Below, in pieces: positions 7,639-13,479 of a stretch of DNA of 13,479 nucleotides. The position numbers and the translations under genes were made by a program. The notes under the pieces are model-generated. The model ran no database searches and was not told the DNA's origin. It saw nothing but the letters and a program-made list of their open reading frames with translations. Numbering within the stretch: position 1 is the stretch's first letter; each line of letters opens with the position of its first letter. This DNA comes from Bacillota bacterium (GTDB taxonomy: Bacteria > Bacillota > Clostridia > Lachnospirales > Lachnospiraceae): the NCBI GenBank assembly GCA_023460575.1, contig JAEWPQ010000205.1, positions 1 to 13,479 of the forward strand, read 5' to 3'.

Positions 7639-7678
7639 GAACATATCATGTCCCGCACCTATCAGGCATGATATGTTC
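7639..7678. terminator. Hairpin between convergent genes, likely bidirectional terminator
   Basis: GAACATATCATG (7639-7650) and CATGATATGTTC (7667-7678) are perfect 12-bp inverted repeats around a 16-nt loop, starting 5 nt after the LysR-gene stop and ending 4 nt before the solute-binding gene stop. In the plus direction a T-run (7688-7695) follows after about 10 nt. In the minus direction no clear T-run follows. The arms are AT-rich, so a weak terminator or an mRNA 3'-end stabiliser are both possible. Confidence 0.55.
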
Positions 7679-7681
7679 CAT

Positions 7682-9145
7682 CTATCGATTTTTTTCCATG
7701 AATGCATTAAGCTGCCTCTGCTTCTCAGCGATTACACGGTCAATTCCCGCCGTCTCCAGTTCCTGATTAAAAGATTCAATTCCGGTTTTAGGCCATAATT
7801 CACCACACAGAAGAGCATTCTCATATTTGTCAATAATATATTGGCAGGCATCAACCTCCACCCTTACTGCAGATACGTCAAACAAAAAACCCAGAGCCGG
7901 AGAATCCTTAACTGGTTCATCCCAGAACACCACATGATCCAACAACCCATCCTCTTCCTGCCATTGTTCTATTTCAACTCCCACCGGCCAGCTCCACACC
8001 TTGGAAGTCCATTGCTCGGCGGGTGAGTAATCCGGGTTATCAGCTGGTTTTACATATCCGGCACCGGCAAATTCATAATCGATGCCTTCCTGGCCATAGG
8101 CCAGTAAACGGGATATATCCACGTCTGTATACATCAGATTCAGTACCTTCATGGCCAGTTCCGGATTTTTACTGTCACGGCTGATACACCAGATCATATT
8201 ACAGCTGTCTGAGTCCGCTATCCGGGGAGCCAGCTGGACAGCAGCCATGGGATATTCCACATAACGGGCTATGTTGAAAATGGAAATCTCTGAAAGATTT
8301 AGAAAACTGCCAAACGAATCTCCCTGAGCCAGATAACTCTGTCTGTCTTCCTTTCCCATATAGGCTTTTTCCATAAAAAGCCCCTGCTGGTTCCATTCCC
8401 GCATCTGAAGACACAGGTTATAAAAATATTCCGACTTATAAAAGTTTTCAACCACACTGCTGTCTTTGCCTTTATCCACCAGCACACCAATGTTATTGCC
8501 CAGCCGGTCCTGGATCATACGTGGGATTATTCTGCCTCCATGGGGTACGATTATATTCATATCCGGATAATGTTCCTTTACTGACAGAAGCATTTCATGA
8601 AGCTGATCCATCGTTTTGATAGAACGCCAGTCAATTCCCAGTGCCTCAGCAATATCACGGCGAAAAACAAACCCCATACATTTACTGTCAGAAGTACAGG
8701 ATGGAATCCCATAGATTTCGTCATTTAAACATGCAATCAGCCACTCCTTGTCACGGATATAAGAACTAAGATTATCTTTATAAGGCTTTAGCAGATTATC
8801 AATTCCGATTATGGCTCCCATACTGATCCAACGTTCATATGAATCTAATTCAAAAGCTGCAAATACATCCGGCAATTGTCCTGAATGATACAACACCGAC
8901 AGTTCATCCTCATAGTCATTCATCTTATAGCCGATAATCTTAACATTACAACCAGCTTTTTCTCTGGTTATCCGGCTGATTTCTTCTGATATCCTCTGAT
9001 TGGATTCTGCGGATGCCGTATGAACAGAACAGATTGTGATGGTTGGATATTCACTGGCATCCATCCCCTTTTGTCCCTGGCAGGCCGTAAGGCCTGCCAG
9101 ACTTAATAAAGCAATCGCTGTTATTAATCCTGCCCTTTTCCCCAT
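7682..9145 (-). CDS. Extracellular solute-binding lipoprotein (family 1, LplA/DUF3502-like)
   Basis: This 487-residue protein is predicted to be a membrane-anchored binding protein, probably for an oligosaccharide. It begins with a lipoprotein signal: MGKRAG, a hydrophobic run, then lipobox LTAC with Cys22 as the lipidated residue. The body is a typical carbohydrate-binding protein, with QLPDVFAAFELDSY early on. The C-terminal part (ALGFLFDVSAVRVEVDAC, ending in ETAGIDRVIAEKQRQLNAF) resembles the DUF3502 tail of LplA/LipO proteins. GAGGAGG precedes the ATG and lies inside the response-regulator gene, which overlaps by 22 nt, so the two are probably coupled. It is the third gene of a kinase-regulator-binding protein operon. 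No permease genes adjoin it, since the next gene on the left is convergent. It may sense ligand for the kinase or serve a permease encoded elsewhere. Confidence 0.9.
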   Translation of the reverse strand: MGKRAGLITAIALLSLAGLTACQGQKGMDASEYPTITICSVHTASAESNQRISEEISRITREKAGCNVKIIGYKMNDYEDELSVLYHSGQLPDVFAAFELDSYERWISMGAIIGIDNLLKPYKDNLSSYIRDKEWLIACLNDEIYGIPSCTSDSKCMGFVFRRDIAEALGIDWRSIKTMDQLHEMLLSVKEHYPDMNIIVPHGGRIIPRMIQDRLGNNIGVLVDKGKDSSVVENFYKSEYFYNLCLQMREWNQQGLFMEKAYMGKEDRQSYLAQGDSFGSFLNLSEISIFNIARYVEYPMAAVQLAPRIADSDSCNMIWCISRDSKNPELAMKVLNLMYTDVDISRLLAYGQEGIDYEFAGAGYVKPADNPDYSPAEQWTSKVWSWPVGVEIEQWQEEDGLLDHVVFWDEPVKDSPALGFLFDVSAVRVEVDACQYIIDKYENALLCGELWPKTGIESFNQELETAGIDRVIAEKQRQLNAFMEKNR

Positions 9146-10722
9146 TGCTCCTCCTCGGTCTCACCCCGTCGTTTTTCCTGCGGTGTTATTCCCATAATTT
9201 TCTTATAGCTATAAGAAAAATGAGAAAAATTGGTGTACCCCACTTTAGCTGCAATCAGACTGATTGGCAGCCGTGTTGATTCAATTAACATCTGTGCTTC
9301 TTTCATTTTAGTTTTAATAATAAATTCTTTTAAAGTCATTCCCGTTTCCCTTTTAAAGATCCGGGTCAGATAATCAGGGTTTAAATGAATATGGTGGGCA
9401 ATATCATCCCGCATAATCTGCTCCTCCATATGGTCAGTAATATAATGTACTACTTTTTCGATCAGATCCTCTGGCACCGTCTCCTCCAGATTTCCGTCAA
9501 AGCGTCTGACCACATACCCAATCAGGGCTTTCATCTGCTCTACGCTTCTCATTCCGTCCAGATAAAGCTGAAACTCCTCCTCTGTAGAAAACAGTTTCTT
9601 AAAAAACCCCTCCCCATTCTGGGAGGCATAATAAACAGCCTGTAAAAAATCCTGATAAAATTCCCGAAGTGTATTACGGTTCATAACTCCGCTTTCAACC
9701 AGACGATCCAGACATTTACCGGCATCCTCTGCAACTGCCTGAGCATGTCCTTCTTTCAATAACCCTGACCATCTGCGTACCTCAGGAACCCGGCTTGAAA
9801 TCCCTTTATCAGTATTTCGCGTACCAGTATAAACACCATTGGATAAAGAAACATTGTCATCGCGATAATTAACCAGGCTATGCCAGTTTTTTTCCAGTTC
9901 CTGAAACGGCGATGGTGCAACCATATAAATAGCCGTTTCGCATTTGAAAAACTGCTGGTAAAAGCTGTTGATAAACTGGAGCCGGCAATCCATCGTATCC
10001 TCATCCGGCAATTCATCTCCCCATATTACCATCCCGAAACATGGATAATCTGAAACAAAAGAGATTACCTGCAGGTGATTCTGCTCAAATGTCTCAGCTG
10101 CAATGTTCTCCATTGTATCTGACAGCAGCCTTGGCTGCCATACTTCTGTACTGTTCCAGCGGATAATCTGTATCATTAATAAGTATACGGTCTGCTCCAT
10201 TGCGGGAACTTTCCCCTTTTCCTGAAGCTTAAAAAACTGACTTTTGCTCACTACTCCGGTCAGATAATTTTTTATACTGCTTCGAATCAGATTTTTTTCC
10301 TGTTTTTTATATTCATCCCCCATTTGTTCCAATTCTTTTTTCTTAGCTGATGCACATAATTCCTGAACTGCCCGCCGGACACTTTCTTCAATCACCGGAT
10401 AGGAAGCCGGCTGTAAAATATAATCTGCACAGGCTAATTTGAGCGCTTCCTGAGCATAAGCAAAGTCAGCATGAGCAGTCAGCACAATACAGGAGATATG
10501 CGGGTAAATCCTCTTCACCCAGCGGATCAGCTCAATTCCATTTTCTCCAGGCATCTCAATATCACAAAGTATGATTTTAATCTCTTCCTGCTGAATGATA
10601 TCCTTAGCCTGATATGCACTAAGAGCAGTATAAACCTTGTCAACACCAATCGTTTGCCAGTTAATTCCCCATTGCAGCCCCTCTGCTACACGGTATTGAT
10701 CATCCACAATCAATAATTTCAT
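9124..10722 (-). CDS. YesN-type response regulator with AraC-family DNA-binding domain
   Basis: The 532-residue protein has an N-terminal receiver domain (about 1-120), a long middle region and a C-terminal AraC-type double helix-turn-helix in the last 100 residues. In the receiver, Asp7-Asp8 (IVDD), phospho-acceptor Asp54 (LCDIEMPG) and Thr82 (LTAH) are in place. The usual lysine of the KP motif is replaced by Gln104 in YILQPAS. The output domain is clear from IAHHIHLNPDYLTRIFKRETGMTLKEFI and the second helix pair ending at YSYKKIMGITPQEKRR. It should be the cytoplasmic partner of the kinase gene just upstream. The two genes share an ATGA junction (10719-10722). Its 3' end overlaps the solute-binding lipoprotein gene. 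Targets probably include this operon and sugar-use genes, but none is proven. Confidence 0.94.
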   Translation of the reverse strand: MKLLIVDDQYRVAEGLQWGINWQTIGVDKVYTALSAYQAKDIIQQEEIKIILCDIEMPGENGIELIRWVKRIYPHISCIVLTAHADFAYAQEALKLACADYILQPASYPVIEESVRRAVQELCASAKKKELEQMGDEYKKQEKNLIRSSIKNYLTGVVSKSQFFKLQEKGKVPAMEQTVYLLMIQIIRWNSTEVWQPRLLSDTMENIAAETFEQNHLQVISFVSDYPCFGMVIWGDELPDEDTMDCRLQFINSFYQQFFKCETAIYMVAPSPFQELEKNWHSLVNYRDDNVSLSNGVYTGTRNTDKGISSRVPEVRRWSGLLKEGHAQAVAEDAGKCLDRLVESGVMNRNTLREFYQDFLQAVYYASQNGEGFFKKLFSTEEEFQLYLDGMRSVEQMKALIGYVVRRFDGNLEETVPEDLIEKVVHYITDHMEEQIMRDDIAHHIHLNPDYLTRIFKRETGMTLKEFIIKTKMKEAQMLIESTRLPISLIAAKVGYTNFSHFSYSYKKIMGITPQEKRRGETEEEQWGKGQD

Positions 10723-12482
10723 AATTCTTCCCCTTCCGTATATGGAAAAAACAGTTCAACCAGAGCCCCTTCCCGGTTGCGGAATGCAGCTGCAAAATCA
10801 TCTCCGTAGCGCAGCCGGAAACGCTTCAGCACATTATAAATACCAACATGTTTTTTCCCTTTCCCATCAACCATTATTTCTTCTTTATCGATGCTGTTTA
10901 TAACGGATTGCTCAAATCCCGGGCCATTGTCTCCAACCGTTATGTGTATCAGTACCCTTTCAGCTGTAACAATCCGGCTTATTTTAAGCACCAGCTTCAG
11001 CTTCTGGCCAGAAACAAAACCATAATGAATACTATTTTCTATAAAGGTTAACAGACTGACTGGCGGAATTGGTATATTGGTAAGCACAGCATCATAAGTA
11101 ATGGAAAATTCAATACTCTGATGCTGGTTTAACGTAAATAAGTCAGTATAATTCTTGCACACCTCCAATTCTTTCTGCAATGGAACACAATCTTTTGTGA
11201 TTGTAAAAATATAACGCAGATAACTTGACAAATGCAATATAGTCTGCTGGATCTCCTTGTTTTTTCCGGACTCTGCCATACCGTAGATATTCTTTAAACA
11301 GTTAAGATAGAAATGAGGGCGGATCTGGGATTGCAGCAGCTGATATTCTGTGTTCTGCTTTTCCAGCTCTTTTTCATATGAGGCTATTTTCAACTCTGAA
11401 ATCTCATCAATCATCTGGTTAAACATATCATTAACCTGACAAAATTCCTCCACTGCATACGTATCCACATGAGCAGATAAATCGCCGTTTCGGATGGCTT
11501 CAATGGTTTTTGTAAGGTGAGAAATGGGATTGACCACCAGTTCCCACAGCCAGATTGAAACAAAAGGAACTGACACAACCGCCATTACAGCACAGATAAT
11601 AACAATCATATGAAACAGGTTCATTTCATTTAATATCCCATCATAAGGTCTTGCATAAATCAGTGTAATATATCCCGCCTGATCAGAAACAACAAGATAT
11701 TTCTTCGCAGTCCCTGTAATCAGATAACTGTCATCAGCTTTCAGAATTTCACCAGGTGCAAGCCCAAGTTCCAGATCCGGATAAATCATCGTTTCTCCTT
11801 CGCCAAATATCAAAGTTCCATTCATGCGGTAGTCCAAAACTGCAATGGTATTCAGACGCTCTAAATCGATTACAGCAATACAGTAAACAGTACGGTAATT
11901 CATTCCCCGCACCAGATAATCTCTACCGCCAATCGAATGGAAAAACCACTTGGATAAATCAAAATCCCCCTGATTAACCAGTCTCTTAATCTCCGCTTCC
12001 AGATTTTTCTGAGCCTGAATGCGCTGGGAAGACGTAATCTCATAATAAGAATTGTATTCGCCGGTATACCAGTTATTTACCGGACTGTAAACAGCCATTG
12101 TATACAGATTCTGGTTGGCGGTCAGATTGGACTTTAAAATCTCTTGTACATTATAAGACCGATTGTACATGTCATTGAGCATCAGTTCCACAGAAAAGCT
12201 TTGAAACTGGGCGTTTCCTGATACCATCCCGGACATTACCCGCTCCGTTGCCTTCATCGTACTCTCCAGATGACTTTTAAATATTTCCAACTGGCTCCTG
12301 GAAGACTGACTGGAAGAGACCTCTACGCCGCGGGCAATATAACTGGAATAAATGACAAGTATCATCGCTAATGGAATCATAATACCCAAAAACAATCCCG
12401 GAATCAAATTTTTCAGTGATACCCGGCGTCCCCTCTTCCTTTTGTGTTTATCCAGTAGTTTTAGAATGCCAAAAACATTCAT
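10719..12482 (-). CDS. YesM-type membrane sensor histidine kinase
   Basis: From ATG 12480-12482 the protein has 587 residues. A basic N-terminus leads to a first membrane helix at about 27-49, an extracellular sensor region of about 240 residues, and a second membrane helix at about 290-315. A HAMP linker and then the His_kinase domain follow, with phospho-acceptor His390 in QSQIRPHFYLN. The ATPase domain shows the N-box FIENSIHYG (Asn483), GDNGPGF (Asp518) and GKGKKHVGIYNV. This is the YesM/LytS-like class. A GTG at 12498-12500 would add six residues but has no ribosome site. GAGG (12495-12498) lies 12 nt before the ATG, a long but usable spacing, so the choice is only moderately sure. The stop overlaps the response-regulator start by 4 nt. 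The ligand is unknown; the neighbouring binding lipoprotein suggests a sugar signal. Confidence 0.92.
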   Translation of the reverse strand: MNVFGILKLLDKHKRKRGRRVSLKNLIPGLFLGIMIPLAMILVIYSSYIARGVEVSSSQSSRSQLEIFKSHLESTMKATERVMSGMVSGNAQFQSFSVELMLNDMYNRSYNVQEILKSNLTANQNLYTMAVYSPVNNWYTGEYNSYYEITSSQRIQAQKNLEAEIKRLVNQGDFDLSKWFFHSIGGRDYLVRGMNYRTVYCIAVIDLERLNTIAVLDYRMNGTLIFGEGETMIYPDLELGLAPGEILKADDSYLITGTAKKYLVVSDQAGYITLIYARPYDGILNEMNLFHMIVIICAVMAVVSVPFVSIWLWELVVNPISHLTKTIEAIRNGDLSAHVDTYAVEEFCQVNDMFNQMIDEISELKIASYEKELEKQNTEYQLLQSQIRPHFYLNCLKNIYGMAESGKNKEIQQTILHLSSYLRYIFTITKDCVPLQKELEVCKNYTDLFTLNQHQSIEFSITYDAVLTNIPIPPVSLLTFIENSIHYGFVSGQKLKLVLKISRIVTAERVLIHITVGDNGPGFEQSVINSIDKEEIMVDGKGKKHVGIYNVLKRFRLRYGDDFAAAFRNREGALVELFFPYTEGEEL

Positions 12483-12509
12483 ACACGTTCCCGTCCTCAC
12501 TTTGCATCA

Positions 12510-12523
12510 AATGTAATTACATT
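12510..12523. promoter_or_regulatory. 14-bp perfect palindrome at the kinase operon start site (candidate operator)
   Basis: AATGTAATTACATT reads the same on both strands. It covers part of the predicted -10 and the transcription start region of the kinase operon, a position where a bound dimer would block transcription. No protein can be assigned to it from this window. Confidence 0.5.
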
Positions 12524-12549
12524 ACAAAAAGGGACAAACGATATATCAA
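12521..12549 (-). promoter_or_regulatory. Predicted promoter of the kinase-regulator-lipoprotein operon
   Basis: On the minus strand TTGATA (12544-12549) and TGTAAT (12521-12526) are separated by 17 nt; each matches its consensus at five of six positions. Transcription would begin near 12514, about 32 nt before the kinase ATG. The promoter lies inside the terminator hairpin of the upstream sulfatase gene: the -35 is in its loop and the -10 abuts its T-tail. Confidence 0.55.
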
Positions 12550-12561
12550 TCCAGTTTGTCC
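12526..12561 (-). terminator. Intrinsic terminator of the sulfatase gene
   Basis: Read on the minus strand, GGACAAAC (12554-12561) pairs perfectly with GTTTGTCC (12532-12539) across a 14-nt loop. A C and five T follow (12531-12526). It starts 27 nt after the sulfatase stop, so it should end that transcript before the kinase operon. Confidence 0.7.
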
Positions 12562-12588
12562 TCTTTCTATAAACAGTTTAATACTAAC

Positions 12589-13479
12589 TTAAATCTGGTT
12601 AAGCTCCGGTACGGCTTTCCGATATTGCAATACAATTTCATCCTTGGTATTTTCCATGTATCTTAACATTTTCTGACGATAGAGATTCACGGTTTCCTGA
12701 TATTGTGGTTTGTCAATTAAATTTTCCAAGGCATCCGGATCCCTCCTTAAATCATATAATTCTTCTTTTACCCGATAATCATACATCTGAACACGGGCGG
12801 CAACGATTTCATCGTTTTTTGCTTCATTCACCATTGCCTGATAAGTCCGCCCCATTTTCGATTCATTCATGAACTGATAACTGCCATCTGACCAGTCATT
12901 GAATATGTAAGCATACTCAGCATCCTGAATTGCACGCATGGGATATAAATCATGCCTGGCTGTTGACGTTATCTGAGTATAAACATCTTCCCATCCAGAT
13001 TCCTTTTGTCCCTTCAATATCCCTGCGTAAGAACGTCCATCCATATCTTCCGGAATGGGCAGTTCCAGCAGCTCTAGCATTGTTGGCATAAAATCAATTC
13101 CTGAAACGTAGTGAGCCGTATCTTTTTCACCTGCTTTTGTTACACCAGGCGCCCTGACAATCATTGGAGTACGATTGCTGTTTAAATAACAGTTTGTTTT
13201 AGCAAAAGGAAATGCCATTCCGTTATCACTTAAAAATACAATAATAGTATCGTCATACATCCCGGATTCCTTTAATGCTTTTAGTACCATTCCCATAGTT
13301 TCGTCACAACGATGTACACTGGAAAAATACTCAGCGGCTTCTTTTCTGACCTCAGGAATATCAGGAAGGAAACCAGGTACGGCTACTTCCTCCGGTGTAT
13401 AATAGCGGGAAGCATAAGTATGATACCCGTATTTCTTTAATTCCTGGTCGCTGCCGGCAAAGGGGCGGTGCGGATCGTG
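12589..13479 (-). CDS. Sulfatase, sulfamidase-like, C-terminal 296 residues (cut by window edge)
   Basis: The reading frame runs open from the right window edge to a TAA at 12589-12591; a methionine at 13296 is internal, not the start. The first visible residues, HDPHRPF, are a sulfatase metal/substrate-site motif. The next conserved block is VHRCDETMGMVLKALKESG, then FLSDNGMAFPFAKTN, where Asp-Asn would bind the calcium ion. The order and wording of these blocks recall human N-sulfoglucosamine sulfohydrolase (HDPHR, VGRMDQGVGLVL, TSDNGIPFPSGRTN), so an S1-family enzyme acting on N-sulfated or similar sulfated glycans is likely. The N-terminal CxPxR or SxPxR sequence that becomes formylglycine is outside the window, so activity class and secretion signal cannot be judged. 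An intrinsic terminator follows the stop. The neighbouring sensor and binding-protein genes fit a glycan-use locus. Confidence 0.88.
   Translation of the reverse strand, partial: HDPHRPFAGSDQELKKYGYHTYASRYYTPEEVAVPGFLPDIPEVRKEAAEYFSSVHRCDETMGMVLKALKESGMYDDTIIVFLSDNGMAFPFAKTNCYLNSNRTPMIVRAPGVTKAGEKDTAHYVSGIDFMPTMLELLELPIPEDMDGRSYAGILKGQKESGWEDVYTQITSTARHDLYPMRAIQDAEYAYIFNDWSDGSYQFMNESKMGRTYQAMVNEAKNDEIVAARVQMYDYRVKEELYDLRRDPDALENLIDKPQYQETVNLYRQKMLRYMENTKDEIVLQYRKAVPELNQI

Noticed and set aside
8199..8490. Short minus-strand frames inside the solute-binding lipoprotein gene
   Set aside because: They are out of frame with a clear lipoprotein gene and show no family features.
12451..12507. Possible 19-codon upstream reading frame overlapping the kinase start (ATG at 12505-12507)
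   Set aside because: It has no ribosome site and no recognisable leader-peptide content; nothing supports its translation.
12589..13296. Sulfatase starting at ATG 13294-13296 as a complete 235-residue protein
   Set aside because: The frame continues upstream to the window edge with typical sulfatase motifs (HDPHRPF), so that methionine is internal and the gene is cut by the window.

Overview
The window looks like a piece of a Gram-positive anaerobe of the Clostridia, most likely a gut Lachnospiraceae-type organism. The grounds are a low-to-moderate GC content, strong AGGAGG-type ribosome binding sites, tightly overlapping operons, a lipoprotein signal with a lipobox, a YesM/YesN-type two-component pair, and a fermentative citrate lyase operon. 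This placement is inferred from style and gene content, not from a marker gene.

Region 1 (1-6516, all minus strand) is a six-gene operon. It reads, in transcription order: an aconitase-superfamily hydratase, citD (acyl carrier subunit), citE (beta subunit), citF (alpha subunit), citG (prosthetic-group precursor synthase) and citC (acetyl-CoA-dependent lyase ligase, cut by the left window edge). The genes are separated by 16 nt or less, or overlap by 4 to 46 nt. The three lyase subunits and two of the three usual maturation functions are present. citX, a citrate transporter and oxaloacetate decarboxylase are not in the window. The operon would cleave citrate, or a close analogue, into acetate and an oxoacid. 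The hydratase would interconvert the lyase substrate with an unsaturated or isomeric acid.

Region 2 (6517-7634) is a 176-bp divergent control region followed by a LysR-type regulator on the plus strand. The control region has a good leftward promoter (TTGCCT, 17 nt, TATAGT), a rightward -10 for the regulator, and two AT-rich dyads. Their spacing resembles a LysR regulatory site plus activation site.

Region 3 (7682-12500, minus strand) is a second operon: YesM-like sensor kinase, YesN-like response regulator, then an extracellular solute-binding lipoprotein. All are overlapped or nested at their ends. No ABC permease genes accompany them, so the lipoprotein may act as a ligand-presenting partner of the kinase or work with a permease encoded elsewhere. 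A perfect 12-bp inverted repeat lies between this operon and the convergent LysR gene.

Region 4 (12501-13479, minus strand) holds the 3' part of a sulfatase that resembles N-sulfoglucosamine sulfohydrolase (sulfamidase), followed by an intrinsic terminator. The predicted kinase-operon promoter is embedded in that terminator, with a 14-bp perfect palindrome over its -10/start region. A sulfatase beside a YesMN/solute-binding set suggests use of sulfated glycans.

No RNA genes, CRISPR arrays, insertion sequences or prophage genes were seen. No stretch longer than 300 bases lacks a gene.
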